From assembly GCF_008039555.1 (NCBI RefSeq), contig NZ_VDUW01000001.1, forward strand, positions 310,001 to 374,000: 64,000 nucleotides of DNA, read 5' to 3'. The translations under genes were made by a program, and so were the position numbers. Origin of the DNA: Cerasibacillus terrae (GTDB taxonomy: Bacteria; Bacillota; Bacilli; Bacillales; Amphibacillaceae). The notes beneath the pieces are model-generated. The model had not been told where the DNA came from. It searched no databases and saw nothing but the letters and a program-made list of their open reading frames with translations. Position 1 is the stretch's first letter; every line of letters begins with the position of its first letter. Positions 27,582-37,979 of this stretch are shown in pieces.

Positions 27582-28379
27582 ATGCGAATTTTATTTATAG
27601 GAGATATAGTTGGATCTCCGGGTAGAACAATGGTAAGAGATTATTTACCGAAATTAAAAGACAAGTACCATCCCCATGTTACTATTGTCAATGGTGAAAA
27701 CGCGGCTGCTGGAAAAGGTATTACCGAAAAAATTTACAAACAATTTTTAGAATGGGGAGCTCAAGCTGTTACATTAGGTAACCATGCATGGGATAAAAAA
27801 GAAATATTCGACTTTATTGATGATGCGAAGTATATGGTAAGACCAGCGAATTTTCCGCAAAATAACCCAGGAAAAGGGCTTGTATTTCTAAATGTAAATG
27901 GAATAGAAGTTGCAATTATTAATTTACAGGGAAGAACATTTTTAGCACCAATTGATGACCCTTTTACAAAAATAGATATACTCATTGAAGAAGCAAAAAA
28001 AAGAACAGACATCATATTTGTTGACTTTCATGCAGAAACAACAAGTGAAAAACAAGCACTTGGTTGGTATGTGGATGGTAGAGTAAGTGCTATTGTTGGA
28101 ACACATACCCATGTACAAACAGCAGATGAACGTATATTACCAAATGGTACAGCTTATATCACTGATGTTGGTATGACTGGCCCATATGATGGTATTTTGG
28201 GAGTAGAAAAAGAAGCAGTTCTAAAACGTTTCCTTACCAATTTACCAGTACGTTTCAATGTTGATGAAAAAGGTAGCACACAATTAAGTGCTATTATTCT
28301 AACTATAGACAAAAAAACGGGAAGAGCAGAGTCTATTAAACGAATTTTAATAAATGATGATCATCCATTTTTTACTTGA
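27582..28379 (+). CDS. ymdB: YmdB metallophosphodiesterase
   Basis: 265-aa calcineurin-like phosphoesterase that hydrolyses 2',3'-cyclic nucleotides and, in B. subtilis, affects biofilm versus motility decisions. Metal ligands are visible in GDIVGSPGR (near 6-14), NGENAAAGKG (38-47), LGNHAWDKKE (near 66), VDFHAETTSEKQ (near 147) and VGTHTHVQTAD (near 172). Normal family length. Ribosome site GGATGAT is modest. Located between rny and spoVS. Confidence 0.94.
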   Translation: MRILFIGDIVGSPGRTMVRDYLPKLKDKYHPHVTIVNGENAAAGKGITEKIYKQFLEWGAQAVTLGNHAWDKKEIFDFIDDAKYMVRPANFPQNNPGKGLVFLNVNGIEVAIINLQGRTFLAPIDDPFTKIDILIEEAKKRTDIIFVDFHAETTSEKQALGWYVDGRVSAIVGTHTHVQTADERILPNGTAYITDVGMTGPYDGILGVEKEAVLKRFLTNLPVRFNVDEKGSTQLSAIILTIDKKTGRAESIKRILINDDHPFFT

Positions 28380-28485
28380 ATATTTGAATTTTTCGACTAT
28401 TTCATTCATAATAATGTAATAAGGTGCGGACTTTAAGAATAGGATAGGATTAGAACGACAACAAGCAAAAGAGGAGGTACTAGTA

Positions 28486-28746
28486 ATGGAAATATTAAAA
28501 GTTTCATCAAAATCAAATCCAAATTCAGTAGCAGGTGCACTTGCAAATGTATTACGTGAGCGTGGTACAGCAGAAATACAAGCCATCGGTGCGGGAGCAT
28601 TAAACCAATCTGTAAAAGCTGTAGCAATTGCTAGAGGATTTGTTGCACCTAGTGGAGTCGATTTAATCTGTATTCCTGCCTTTACTGATATTATGATTGA
28701 CAACGAAGAACGTACGGCTATAAAGTTAATTGTGGAACCAAGATAA
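28486..28746 (+). CDS. spoVS: Stage V sporulation protein S
   Basis: 86-aa Alba-like protein needed for late sporulation stages and a modulator of septation; probably a nucleic-acid binder. The sequence MEILKVSSKSNPNSVAGALA onward is near-invariant in the family. ATG follows GAGGAGG. Monocistronic, followed by a terminator. In B. subtilis tdh and kbl lie between spoVS and miaB; they are absent here. Confidence 0.97.
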   Translation: MEILKVSSKSNPNSVAGALANVLRERGTAEIQAIGAGALNQSVKAVAIARGFVAPSGVDLICIPAFTDIMIDNEERTAIKLIVEPR

Positions 28747-28763
28747 AAAAGTATTTCACATAG

Positions 28764-28794
28764 CAGTGTTACATTTTTGTGACACTGTTTTTTT
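28764..28794 (+). terminator. Terminator after spoVS
   Basis: CAGTGTTAC (28764-28772) with GTGACACTG (28779-28787), one wobble pair, followed by TTTTTTT. Confidence 0.88.
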
Positions 28795-28917
28795 ATTGTC
28801 TTTTTTTTAGAGAAATATTATATGTGAAATGTTGTTTAATTTACTTATACCCTTTATACTAAAATAATGTATGATTAATTTTAAGATAAATGGATTGTTA
28901 AAGAAAGGAGTCTAATC

Positions 28918-30486
28918 ATGAACGAACAACAACGTAAAGAACAATCTCAAATTAAACAAGTGGATGCCGCGGACCAAAAATCCGGTCAGGACAAACCATT
29001 ACATGAAAAAACGAGTGCAGATTTTGCAAAATACTTTGAAACAACGTATGAGCCACCTAATATTAATAAAGCACGTAAACGTGGTCGTGAACAAGTAGAG
29101 GTACATTATGATTTCAATATCCCAGAAGATATGAGGGATGTTGGAAAAGGTAAGAAGTTTTTAATTCGCACATATGGCTGTCAAATGAATGAACATGATA
29201 CAGAAGTAATGGCAGGTATTTTAAGTAGTATGGGGTATGAAGCCACCTCAGACACATCAGATGCTGATATTATTTTATTGAATACATGTGCCATTCGTGA
29301 AAATGCAGAGAATAAAGTTTTTGGTGAAATTGGGCATTTAAAACCGCTGAAATTAGAGAAACCTGATTTGATATTAGGTGTTTGTGGTTGTATGTCACAA
29401 CAAGAGTCTGTTGTTAATCGAATTATGAAAAAACACCAACATGTTGATCTCATTTTTGGAACGCATAATATTCATCGTCTGCCACATTTAGTAAAAGAAG
29501 CAATGTTTGGGAAAGCCCAGGTAGTCGAAGTTTGGTCCAAGGAAGGAGATATCATAGAAAACCTTCCTAAAGTACGGCAAGGGAAAATAAAAGCATGGGT
29601 TAATATCATGTACGGCTGTGATAAATTCTGTACGTACTGTATTGTTCCGATGACACGTGGTAAAGAACGGAGCCGAAGACCAGAAGATATCATACAAGAA
29701 GTTCGTCACTTAGCTGCACAAGGATATCAAGAAGTGACACTCCTAGGGCAAAATGTCAATGCATATGGAAAAGACTTTGAAGACATTGATTATCGTTTTG
29801 GTGATTTAATGGATGATGTACGCAAAATTGATATCCCACGTGTTCGTTTTACTACTTCCCATCCACGGGACTTTGATGATCATCTGATTGAAGTGCTTGC
29901 AAAAGGTGGAAATCTTCTTGATCATATTCACTTACCTGTTCAATCAGGAAGTAGTGAAATTTTACGGAAGATGAACAGAAAATATACGCGAGAAGAGTTT
30001 TTAGAACTAGTTCGTAAAATAAAAGCAGCAATTCCAAATGTTACACTTACAACAGATATTATTGTTGGTTTCCCTAATGAAACGGAGGAACAATTTGAAG
30101 AAACACTTTCACTTGTTGAAGAAGTTGGCTTTGAATCGGCATACACATTTATTTATTCTCCAAGGGAAGGAACACCAGCTGCAAGGAAAAAAGATGATGT
30201 AACTGAAGAAGTGAAAAAAGAACGTCTGTATCGATTAAATGATCTTGTAAATCAGCAATCTAGTGAAGCAATGACAAAATATACAGGTGAAATTGTTAAA
30301 GTGCTTGTTGAAGGTGAAAGTAAGAAAGACCCAGATGTATTAGCTGGTTACACCGAAAAAAACAAACTAGTAAACTTCAAAGGTCCAAGAGAAGCAATCG
30401 GAAATATCGTCAAAGTAAAAATAACAGAAGCAAAAACATGGTCATTAGATGGAATCATGGTAGAAAATACAGTAGAGGTGAAATAA
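28918..30486 (+). CDS. miaB: tRNA-2-methylthio-N6-dimethylallyladenosine synthase
   Basis: Radical-SAM methylthiotransferase that converts i6A37 made by MiaA into ms2i6A37 in tRNAs. 522 aa: variable N-terminal extension (1-75), UPF0004 domain with three cluster cysteines ([25 protein letters not shown]), radical-SAM CxxxCxxC in [10 protein letters not shown] near 237-246, and a C-terminal TRAM domain. ATG follows AAAGGAG. Directly abuts ricA. Its partner miaA is also in the window. Confidence 0.96.
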   Translation: MNEQQRKEQSQIKQVDAADQKSGQDKPLHEKTSADFAKYFETTYEPPNINKARKRGREQVEVHYDFNIPEDMRDVGKGKKFLIRTYGCQMNEHDTEVMAGILSSMGYEATSDTSDADIILLNTCAIRENAENKVFGEIGHLKPLKLEKPDLILGVCGCMSQQESVVNRIMKKHQHVDLIFGTHNIHRLPHLVKEAMFGKAQVVEVWSKEGDIIENLPKVRQGKIKAWVNIMYGCDKFCTYCIVPMTRGKERSRRPEDIIQEVRHLAAQGYQEVTLLGQNVNAYGKDFEDIDYRFGDLMDDVRKIDIPRVRFTTSHPRDFDDHLIEVLAKGGNLLDHIHLPVQSGSSEILRKMNRKYTREEFLELVRKIKAAIPNVTLTTDIIVGFPNETEEQFEETLSLVEEVGFESAYTFIYSPREGTPAARKKDDVTEEVKKERLYRLNDLVNQQSSEAMTKYTGEIVKVLVEGESKKDPDVLAGYTEKNKLVNFKGPREAIGNIVKVKITEAKTWSLDGIMVENTVEVK

Positions 30487-30921
30487 ATGACACAATATAC
30501 ACGTAAACAAGTTCTAGATGAAGCAAAAAAATTAGCATCAATGTTGGCAAACACAGAAGAAATTGAGCAATTTAAACAAGCAGAAGCAAAAATAAACGAA
30601 AGTGAAAAAGTACAATCTCTTATCACAAAAATTAAAGCATTACAAAAACAAGCAGTAAATCTACAAGCATATGAAAAAACAGAGGCTCTTGAAAAGGTAG
30701 AAAAAGAATTAGACCGGATGCAAAATGAATTAGATGCAATTCCTGTTGTAGAGGAATTTAAAGATACGCAAGTTGTAGTAAATGATGTTCTTCAACTTAT
30801 TACAGGAACAATTGCCCGATCTGTTACAAAAGATATTATTGAATCAACGGGTGGCGATGTCCTTGCAGGAGAAACAGGTTCTAAATTAAAAAATAAAAAA
30901 CCTACTTGTTGTCAGTCTTAA
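30487..30921 (+). CDS. ricA: RicA/YmcA family regulator of RNase Y
   Basis: 144-aa helical protein. With YlbF and YaaT it forms a Y-complex that carries iron-sulfur clusters, directs RNase Y, and influences competence, biofilm and sporulation phosphorelay. The C-terminal CC pair (C141-C142 in PTCCQS) is the cluster-linked feature. Starts on the base after the miaB stop, with GAGGTG upstream, so the two are co-translated. A terminator separates it from cotE. Confidence 0.92.
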   Translation: MTQYTRKQVLDEAKKLASMLANTEEIEQFKQAEAKINESEKVQSLITKIKALQKQAVNLQAYEKTEALEKVEKELDRMQNELDAIPVVEEFKDTQVVVNDVLQLITGTIARSVTKDIIESTGGDVLAGETGSKLKNKKPTCCQS

Positions 30922-30927
30922 AAAATT

Positions 30928-30961
30928 GCTTGATGATGTGAAACATCGTCAAGCTTTTTTT
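30928..30961 (+). terminator. Terminator of miaB-ricA
   Basis: GCTTGATGATGT (30928-30939), GAA loop, ACATCGTCAAGC (30943-30954, one wobble), then TTTTTTT. Confidence 0.93.
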
Positions 30962-31058
30962 GTATTTTGTAACATATTTGTTGTACTTCTCATATAACGT
31001 AGTAGATTCACCTAATAGGCAAGAAGAATATGCTGTTTTATATTCTTGCAAAAGATTC

Positions 31059-31086
31059 ACTTTAGGTATTCGCCTTGCATAAAATG
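31059..31086 (+). promoter_or_regulatory. Possible mother-cell promoter of cotE
   Basis: CATAAAATG at 31078-31086 is one base off the SigK -10 CATANNNTA, and AC sits 17 bp upstream (31059-31060). B. subtilis cotE has SigE and SigK promoters. I find no equally good SigE site. Confidence 0.3.
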
Positions 31087-31116
31087 ACAATGTAAAAAGA
31101 GGAGGTAAACGTTATT

Positions 31117-31680
31117 ATGAGTTTTTTAAAAAAAGAGTATCGAGAAATTATAACGAAAGCAGTTTGTGGAAAAGGGAAAAAGTTTACGAACGAAACTCAT
31201 TCCGTTACACCATCACATAGACCAACAAGTATCTTAGGATGCTGGATTATTAATCATCGATATCATTCGAAGAAAAAGTCAGAGGATTCGGTAGAGGTAA
31301 ATGGAAGTTATGATATAAATATATGGTATTCCTATCATGATAATACGAAAACAGAAGTTGTCACAGAGCGAGTCCAATATCGTGATATTGTACCACTTTC
31401 CATTAAAGATGATCATTCCATTAGCAATGATTTTGATGTCGTTTGTAAAGCAACTCAACAACCAAATTGCTTAGAATGTGAGATTTCAAAGAAAGGTGAT
31501 CAAATAAAAGTAGATACAGAACGTGAATTTATTGTTCAAGTGATTGGAGAGACAAAAGTATATGTAAAAGTCGATCCAGAAGGGAATAATTATGTAGATG
31601 ATGATGACGCATGGGATTTTGCTGTTGTTGACGAGGAATTAGAGGATGTGGACCCTAATTTTTTAAAAAACAAAGAATAA
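31117..31680 (+). CDS. cotE: Outer spore coat morphogenetic protein CotE
   Basis: 187-aa mother-cell protein that forms the platform on which the outer coat assembles. Sequence YREIITKAVCGKGKKFTNET at about 8-27 and ILGCWIINHRY near 41 are conserved in the family, and the tail is acidic (DDDDAWDF, EELEDVDPNF). ATG follows GAGGAGG. It lies between ricA and mutS, exactly as in B. subtilis. Confidence 0.96.
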   Translation: MSFLKKEYREIITKAVCGKGKKFTNETHSVTPSHRPTSILGCWIINHRYHSKKKSEDSVEVNGSYDINIWYSYHDNTKTEVVTERVQYRDIVPLSIKDDHSISNDFDVVCKATQQPNCLECEISKKGDQIKVDTEREFIVQVIGETKVYVKVDPEGNNYVDDDDAWDFAVVDEELEDVDPNFLKNKE

Positions 31681-31689
31681 AAACTTTAT

Positions 31690-31730
31690 AAACTTACGGG
31701 AAAATAATTCTCGTAAGTTTCTTTATTTCT
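31690..31730 (+). terminator. Terminator after cotE
   Basis: AAACTTACG (31690-31698) with CGTAAGTTT (31712-31720), loop about 13 nt, followed by a T-rich stretch. Confidence 0.75.
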
Positions 31731-31828
31731 TTTATTTCAATTGCTGATTTTGTTCATTTTTAAAATTGATTTCCCCAATATAATTGACAGCCGATAAATA
31801 AAGGAAATGCCTATAATAACAACTTTTA

Positions 31829-31837
31829 TGTTATAAT
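31829..31837 (+). promoter_or_regulatory. Extended -10 promoter of mutS-mutL
   Basis: TGTTATAAT (TG, one base, TATAAT at 31832-31837), 34 bases before the mutS ATG. A TTGACA at 31784 is too far away to serve it. Confidence 0.5.
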
Positions 31838-31871
31838 GACAACATATGATGACTGTTTTGGAGGATTTATA

Positions 31872-34448
31872 ATGGCAAAACATACACCAATGATTAAACA
31901 ATATTTAAAAATAAAAGCAGAACATAAAGATTCGTTTTTATTTTTTCGTCTTGGTGACTTTTATGAACTATTTTTTGATGATGCGATAAAAGCAGCCCAA
32001 GAACTTGAAATAACATTAACAAAGAGGGACTCTGGACAAAAGGAAGAAATACCAATGTGTGGCGTCCCGTATCACTCAGCAAGTAACTATATTAAAATAT
32101 TAATTGATAAAGGATACAAAGTTGCTATTTGTGAACAAACAGAAGACCCAAAAAAAGCAAAAGGAATTGTGAAAAGAGAAGTCATTCAAGTGATTACACC
32201 AGGAACAGTTATGGAAAGCACTATGTTAGAGGAACATGATAACAACTATATTGCTAGTTTATCTCATTTTCCAGATGGCACATTTGTACTTGCATATAAT
32301 GATCTGTCAACAGGAGAAAATCGAATCGCCTTACTAAATAATGGATGGGAACAAGTAATCCACGAACTATATAATCAACCAATAAAAGAAGTGGTTATTG
32401 CAACAGCATTGCCGAAAAAGTATCAGGAGCAGTTAAAAGACCGATTACATGTAACGATTTCTTATGAAGATAAGGTGAATTTTAATGCGGAGTATCGTTT
32501 CCTATGTGAAAATATAAATAATGATGAAAGATTAATGAAAGGATTCAGCAGATTATTAAATTATATACAACACACACAAAAACGATCCCTAAATCATTTA
32601 CAACAAGCAAAAATAATTGAATTAAATCAATATTTATCACTAGACATGTATTCGAAACGAAATTTAGAATTAACGGAATCAATTTTAAGAAAGGGAAAAC
32701 ACGGAAGTTTGTTATGGATTTTAGATAAAACAGTCACTGCAATGGGATCTCGACAATTAAAAAAGTGGATTGAACGTCCACTATTACATCAAACAAGTAT
32801 CGAAAATCGCCTTGATATTGTTGAAAGTTTCTTAAAAGGATTTATGCAACGAGAACAATTACGTGAATCTTTAAAATCAGTATATGATTTGGAACGACTT
32901 GCTGGAAGAGTTGCTTTTGGAAATGTTAATGCACGAGATTTAATCCAATTGAAAAATTCATTACAACAAATACCTAACATCAAACAAATATTGACTCAGT
33001 TTGAAGAAGAAAAAACGAAACAATTAGCAGAACAACTTCAAGTACCAAATCATTTAATTGATTTACTAGAAAAAAGTATAAAGGACGACCCACCTGTATC
33101 AATTAAGGAAGGTTCATTAATTAAAGATGGTTACCATAAAACACTCGATACATATCGGGATGCAAGTCACAATGGGAAAAAATGGATTGCGGAGTTAGAG
33201 AAAAAAGAAAAAGAAGAAACAAATATTCGTTCATTAAAAATCGGTTATAATCGTGTTTTTGGATATTATATTGAAGTAACCAAAGCAAATCTTCATCTAC
33301 TTCCTGAGGGGAGATATGAACGAAAACAAACATTAACAAATGCAGAACGATTTGTTACACCAGAATTAAAAGAAAAAGAACAATTAATATTAGAAGCAGA
33401 AGAAAAGAGTATTGACTTAGAGTATGAGTTGTTTTTGGGTATACGGGAAAAAATAAAAGAACATATTCCACAGTTACAAGTATTAGCTGAAATTATCAGT
33501 ACCATTGATGTATTGCAATCATTTGCTTTGGTTAGTGAAATCAATCATTATACTCGACCTGTTTTTCATCAACAAGAATTATCAATCAAAGATGGCCGTC
33601 ACCCAGTTGTAGAACAAGTAATTAAAGATGGTTCCTATGTCCCAAACGATATCAATTTAGATGAGGATACAGATATCTTATTAATTACTGGACCAAATAT
33701 GTCAGGAAAGAGTACATATATGCGGCAACTTGCCTTGATTATTATTATGGGACAAATTGGCTGTTTTGTACCTGCAGAAAAGGCTCATTTGAAGATTTTC
33801 GATAAAATCTTTACTAGAATTGGGGCAGCAGATGACCTTGTTTCAGGGCAAAGTACCTTCATGGTAGAGATGTTAGAAGCAAACCATGCTTTAAAAAATG
33901 CAACCGAAAATAGTTTGATTTTATTAGATGAAATTGGACGGGGGACAAGCACATATGACGGGATTGCGTTAGCACAAGCAATTGTTGAATATATTCATGA
34001 TTATGTTTATGCTAAAACATTGTTTTCTACGCATTATCATGAACTAACTGCACTTGAAACCTCCTTGCCTAGATTAAAAAACATTCATGTTCGAGCAGAA
34101 GAATATGAAGGGAATGTTGTATTTTTACATCAAGTAAAAGAAGGAGCTGCAGATAAAAGTTATGGAATTCATGTTGCTAAGCTTGCTAACTTACCAGGAA
34201 ATTTAATCGAACGAGCAACAACTATTCTAAATAAATTTGAACAGGCTGGAACAAATGAAACAGAAACAATGAAAAGTGAGTCAAATCAACTTTCATTGTT
34301 TGAAGAACAAAAAGAGAAGAATAAACCAATGAAAAAATCTACTCAGCAACCTGATTTGGCTCATGAGTTAAGCCAAATCAATTTACTTGAGATGACACCG
34401 ATAGATGCATTAAATGAATTGTATCGTCTGCAGAAACTAATAAAATGA
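31872..34448 (+). CDS. mutS: DNA mismatch repair protein MutS
   Basis: 858-aa mismatch sensor. The N-terminal mismatch-binding wedge FYE is in LGDFYELFFDDA near 32-43, and the ATPase Walker A GPNMSGKST lies near 606-614. DEIGRGTSTYDG, the MutS signature, is near 685. The C-terminus holds a beta-clamp-binding-like QLSLFEE near 798. Start ATG 31872 is eight bases after GGAGG; a frame beginning at 31836 sits on the promoter. mutL follows after 30 bases. Confidence 0.97.
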   Translation: MAKHTPMIKQYLKIKAEHKDSFLFFRLGDFYELFFDDAIKAAQELEITLTKRDSGQKEEIPMCGVPYHSASNYIKILIDKGYKVAICEQTEDPKKAKGIVKREVIQVITPGTVMESTMLEEHDNNYIASLSHFPDGTFVLAYNDLSTGENRIALLNNGWEQVIHELYNQPIKEVVIATALPKKYQEQLKDRLHVTISYEDKVNFNAEYRFLCENINNDERLMKGFSRLLNYIQHTQKRSLNHLQQAKIIELNQYLSLDMYSKRNLELTESILRKGKHGSLLWILDKTVTAMGSRQLKKWIERPLLHQTSIENRLDIVESFLKGFMQREQLRESLKSVYDLERLAGRVAFGNVNARDLIQLKNSLQQIPNIKQILTQFEEEKTKQLAEQLQVPNHLIDLLEKSIKDDPPVSIKEGSLIKDGYHKTLDTYRDASHNGKKWIAELEKKEKEETNIRSLKIGYNRVFGYYIEVTKANLHLLPEGRYERKQTLTNAERFVTPELKEKEQLILEAEEKSIDLEYELFLGIREKIKEHIPQLQVLAEIISTIDVLQSFALVSEINHYTRPVFHQQELSIKDGRHPVVEQVIKDGSYVPNDINLDEDTDILLITGPNMSGKSTYMRQLALIIIMGQIGCFVPAEKAHLKIFDKIFTRIGAADDLVSGQSTFMVEMLEANHALKNATENSLILLDEIGRGTSTYDGIALAQAIVEYIHDYVYAKTLFSTHYHELTALETSLPRLKNIHVRAEEYEGNVVFLHQVKEGAADKSYGIHVAKLANLPGNLIERATTILNKFEQAGTNETETMKSESNQLSLFEEQKEKNKPMKKSTQQPDLAHELSQINLLEMTPIDALNELYRLQKLIK

Positions 34449-34478
34449 TTGCCTAAGTATTTAGAAAGGAGATAAAGC

Positions 34479-36305
34479 ATGGGAATTGTACAAATGTCTG
34501 AATCACTTGCAAATATGATAGCTGCAGGGGAAGTTGTCGAACGGCCTGCTTCTGTTGTGAAGGAACTGGTAGAAAATAGTATCGATGCAAATAGTACATG
34601 GATAAAAATAGAATTAAAGGAAGCAGGAATTGAACAAATAAGAGTGACAGATAATGGTGATGGCATTTCAGACATTGATTGTGAGAGGGCTTTTTTGCGA
34701 CATGCAACAAGTAAAATTAAAGATGAGACGGATTTGTTTCGTATAAAAACATTAGGGTTTCGTGGTGAAGCATTAGCAAGTATCGCTTCTGTTAGTCGGT
34801 TATCTATTAAAACATCGACAGGGGAAAAAGCAAGCACATACCTATTTTTAGAGGGTGGACATGTAAAAGAAAGATCGATTAGTGATGCTCGTAAAGGTAC
34901 CGAGATTACGGTCAATGATTTATTTTTTAACACACCAGCACGTCTTAAATATATGAAAACAATTCATACCGAACTTGGGCATATTACAGATTATTTGAAT
35001 CGACTTGCATTATCACATCCAGAGGTTCGCTTTGAGGCCGTGCATAATGGGAAAGTATTATTTCAAACAGCAGGATCTGGTGATTTATTACAGGTGATTG
35101 CCCAAGTCTATGGAATGAAAGTCGCCAAAAAAATGATACCGCTTGAACAAAAAAGCCTAGACTTTGTAATTCGCGGCTATATTGGTAAACCCGAGGTAAC
35201 AAGGGCGTCAAGAAACTTTATATCAATCATTGTAAATGGCAGATATATTAGAAATTATTTACTAACACAGGCTATTATTCGAGCATATCACAGCTTACTG
35301 ATGATTGGTCGTTTTCCAATTGTTGTATTGTCTATTGAGATGGATCCATATTTAGTTGATTTTAACGTCCATCCAACAAAGCTAGAAGCAAGATTTAGTA
35401 AGGAAAGAGAATTAATACAAATAATTGAAGAAACCATTAAACAAACATTTCGTAACACAACACTTATTCCAGAAATGCAAGTCACTAAACAAGAAGAAAA
35501 AAAATCCATACAAGACACATTAGATTTTGAGTCAGCTGTAACAAGTAAAAAAGAAAAGTCATTTTCACCGTCCATTCGGGAACCAGCATTAGATCAATAT
35601 ACTTCTAATTTAGATACAAAAAAATCTCAAGAGACACCGCATTTTTTACATGAAAAGGAAGAACAGAAGGAACCAAAACCCTTTCAGACAGAGAAATCAC
35701 AGGAGATAAGCGATGCTGATACTCGAGTTCCAATGATGTTTCCGATTGGTCAACTTCACGGAACCTATATTTTAGCACAAAACGAAACAGGGCTATATAT
35801 GATTGACCAACATGCCGCCCAAGAACGTGTTAAATATGAATATTATCGAAAAAAACTAAGTGAACCGATTCAGATGTCACAAGAATTATTATTACCACTT
35901 ACATTTGAATTTTCGAGACAAGAAGCAATTTTTATCAATCAGTTTAAACATGAGTTAGAAAAAGTCGGTTTGTTTTTTAAACCTTTTGGGAATAACACTT
36001 ATATCATAAGGTCCTACCCAAGTTGGTTTCCATCCGGGCATGAAGAAGAGGTTATTCGTGAGATGGTTCAACAAATTATCGTAGATGGAAAAATTGATTT
36101 ACCAATGGTTCGTGATGAACTAGCTGCATTAATGTCATGTAAACGATCCATAAAAGCTAATCATTATTTAAATAATGATGATATGTTTCAACTACTTGAG
36201 GACTTAAGAAAAACAAAAGACCCATTTACATGCCCACATGGAAGGCCAATAATTGTTCATTTCACATCTTATGAACTTGAAAAAATGTTTAAACGAATAC
36301 AATAG
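34479..36305 (+). CDS. mutL: DNA mismatch repair protein MutL (endonuclease type)
   Basis: 608-aa GHKL ATPase and nicking endonuclease. N-terminal ATPase motifs: [12 protein letters not shown] near 28-39, DNGDGI near 60, [15 protein letters not shown] near 90. A low-complexity linker spans about 345-420. The C-terminal domain carries [12 protein letters not shown] (DQHA-x2-E-x4-E) near 445 and CPHGRP near 586, both diagnostic of metal-dependent nicking MutL from bacteria lacking MutH. ATG follows AAAGGAG. Confidence 0.97.
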   Translation: MGIVQMSESLANMIAAGEVVERPASVVKELVENSIDANSTWIKIELKEAGIEQIRVTDNGDGISDIDCERAFLRHATSKIKDETDLFRIKTLGFRGEALASIASVSRLSIKTSTGEKASTYLFLEGGHVKERSISDARKGTEITVNDLFFNTPARLKYMKTIHTELGHITDYLNRLALSHPEVRFEAVHNGKVLFQTAGSGDLLQVIAQVYGMKVAKKMIPLEQKSLDFVIRGYIGKPEVTRASRNFISIIVNGRYIRNYLLTQAIIRAYHSLLMIGRFPIVVLSIEMDPYLVDFNVHPTKLEARFSKERELIQIIEETIKQTFRNTTLIPEMQVTKQEEKKSIQDTLDFESAVTSKKEKSFSPSIREPALDQYTSNLDTKKSQETPHFLHEKEEQKEPKPFQTEKSQEISDADTRVPMMFPIGQLHGTYILAQNETGLYMIDQHAAQERVKYEYYRKKLSEPIQMSQELLLPLTFEFSRQEAIFINQFKHELEKVGLFFKPFGNNTYIIRSYPSWFPSGHEEEVIREMVQQIIVDGKIDLPMVRDELAALMSCKRSIKANHYLNNDDMFQLLEDLRKTKDPFTCPHGRPIIVHFTSYELEKMFKRIQ

Positions 36306-36360
36306 GATGTATAAAGACATCACCATGTGTTCAAACTATTTATATATTAGGAGGGTTTTT

Positions 36361-36810
36361 ATGGAAAATCAAAATTTAATCAATTATCTCAATCAACTAT
36401 TATCTAATCAATTTACAATGTATGTGAAATTACACAGATATCATTGGTATATCCAAGGAAAACATTTCTTTCAATTACATGAGGTATTTGAAGAGATGTA
36501 CAATCAATTTGCCGCACAACTGGATGAAACTGCAGAACGTATACTTATGATTCAAGGAAAACCACTTGCAACAATGTCCAAATATCTGAAAGAAGCAACC
36601 ATTGAAGAAGCAAGTGCAGATGATACAGAACAAGAAATAATCAGTCAATTAATTCAGGATTTAGAACAATTAGTAAAGGAAATACGTAGTGAGGGATTAC
36701 CGTTAGCAGGAGAAATACAGGACGAACCAACTACCGATTTATTAATTGGGATGCAATCCTACTATGAAAAAATGGTTTGGATGCTTCAAGCCTTTCTTCA
36801 TGAAAGATAA
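36361..36810 (+). CDS. Dps/MrgA-type ferritin-like DNA-protecting protein
   Basis: 149-aa ferritin-like dodecamer subunit that oxidises and stores iron with hydrogen peroxide and may coat DNA. Ferroxidase ligands appear in LHRYHWYIQGKHFFQLHEVF (near 22-41) and LDETAERILMIQG (near 53-65). True start ATG 36361 follows AGGAGGG; the upstream in-frame ATG overlaps mutL. I see no clear PerR box. There is no dps gene at this place in B. subtilis, so it is an insertion between mutL and miaA. The stop codon lies inside repeat copy C. Confidence 0.9.
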   Translation: MENQNLINYLNQLLSNQFTMYVKLHRYHWYIQGKHFFQLHEVFEEMYNQFAAQLDETAERILMIQGKPLATMSKYLKEATIEEASADDTEQEIISQLIQDLEQLVKEIRSEGLPLAGEIQDEPTTDLLIGMQSYYEKMVWMLQAFLHER

Positions 36811-36892
36811 AGTGAAACCTCAATCAGTGGGAGCCTTCTTCATCCCCACTGATTGTTATTTTACAAAACGGGCATTTACTGGCTGCTGATCC
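36807..36892 (-). repeat. Dispersed hairpin repeat, copy C
   Basis: On the minus strand this reads CAGCCAGTAAATGCCC, then GATGAA flanked by the 11-bp inverted repeat CAATCAGTGGG/CCCACTGATTG, then GAGGTTTCACTTTAT. Copies A (54710-54810) and B (55215-55348) share GATGAA and TGATTRARGTTTCACTTTAT. The end of this copy overlaps the dps stop codon (TAA 36808-36810), and its hairpin doubles as the dps terminator. Confidence 0.7.
36821..36860. terminator. Hairpin terminator of dps (inside repeat copy C)
   Basis: CAATCAGTGGG (36821-36831) and CCCACTGATTG (36845-36855), loop 13 nt, then TTATTTT. Confidence 0.75.
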
Positions 36893-37001
36893 CTAAATTA
36901 CAACACTTGGTCTTACTTTGCTTTTTGAAATGGGATTTTTACAACAAGCTTGCCGGGGTAAAATATATTAAATGTCTTATGAAATGATTAGGGGAATAGG
37001 A

Positions 37002-37940
37002 ATGAAACCAAAAGTTGTGGCAATAGTTGGACCTACTGCGGTAGGGAAGACAAAGCTTAGTATTGAAATGGCGAAGAAATTTAATGGGGAAATTATTAGT
37101 GGTGATTCCATGCAAGTGTATAAAGGAATGGATATTGGTACAGCTAAAATAACAAAAGAAGAAACAGAAGGTATTCCCCATTATATGATAAATATAAAAG
37201 AACCAAAAGATTCCTTCACTGTAGCAGATTTTAAAAGTTTAGTCACACAGTATATTGATGAAATCCTTGCACGTAATAAATTACCGATTATTGTTGGTGG
37301 AAGCGGTTTATATATTCAATCTGTTATGTACGACTATCAATTTGCTGAAATAAAAAGAGATGAACAATTTACGAAGGATTTAGAGGATAAAATAGCTAAC
37401 CATGGAATCCAGCCATTATACGAGAAATTACAACAAGTTGATCCAGAACAAGCAAAAAAAATACATCCAAACAACCATCGTCGCGTTATAAGAGCACTTG
37501 AAGTTTATGAACAGACAGGTCTAACAATGGATGAAATAATAAAACGAAAAATGAATAAAAAAAGTCCATATGATTGGGTACTAATAGGTCTTGAAATGGA
37601 AAGAAAGCTTTTATACGAACGAATTAATTACCGTGTTGACCTCATGTTACATAATGCGTTGGAAGAAGAGGTTTTTCATCTGTATCAACAAGGTCTTGAA
37701 AACACACAAGCAATGCGTGCAATTGGGTATAAAGAATTTATTCCTTATTTTAAAGGTGAATATGATTTAAATCGAGCCATTGAATTATTGAAACGCAATT
37801 CACGGAGATATGCTAAACGTCAATATACATGGTTTAGAAACAAAATGAATGTAAATTGGTATTCCATAACACCCGAGGAAACAAAACAGCAATTTCAAAT
37901 AATTTTAAAAGATTTAGCAGGATTATTAAAAGATACGTAG
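37002..37940 (+). CDS. miaA: tRNA dimethylallyltransferase
   Basis: 312-aa enzyme adding a dimethylallyl group to A37 of tRNAs that read UNN codons. P-loop GPTAVGKTKLS at about 9-19, SGDSMQVYKGMDIGTAK near 36-52, and the tRNA-binding region NNHRRVIRALEVYEQTG near 161. Start ATG 37002 follows AGGGGAATAGGA; an upstream in-frame ATG at 36972 lacks a ribosome site. hfq follows 39 bases later. Confidence 0.95.
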   Translation: MKPKVVAIVGPTAVGKTKLSIEMAKKFNGEIISGDSMQVYKGMDIGTAKITKEETEGIPHYMINIKEPKDSFTVADFKSLVTQYIDEILARNKLPIIVGGSGLYIQSVMYDYQFAEIKRDEQFTKDLEDKIANHGIQPLYEKLQQVDPEQAKKIHPNNHRRVIRALEVYEQTGLTMDEIIKRKMNKKSPYDWVLIGLEMERKLLYERINYRVDLMLHNALEEEVFHLYQQGLENTQAMRAIGYKEFIPYFKGEYDLNRAIELLKRNSRRYAKRQYTWFRNKMNVNWYSITPEETKQQFQIILKDLAGLLKDT

Positions 37941-37979
37941 AAATAAATATATAGATAGAAAAAGAGGAGGACTTATAAA

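Noticed and set aside
31784-31817. TTGACA ... TATAAT upstream of mutS as a promoter
   Set aside because: Spacer is 22 bp with no activator site seen; the extended -10 at 31829 is a better candidate.
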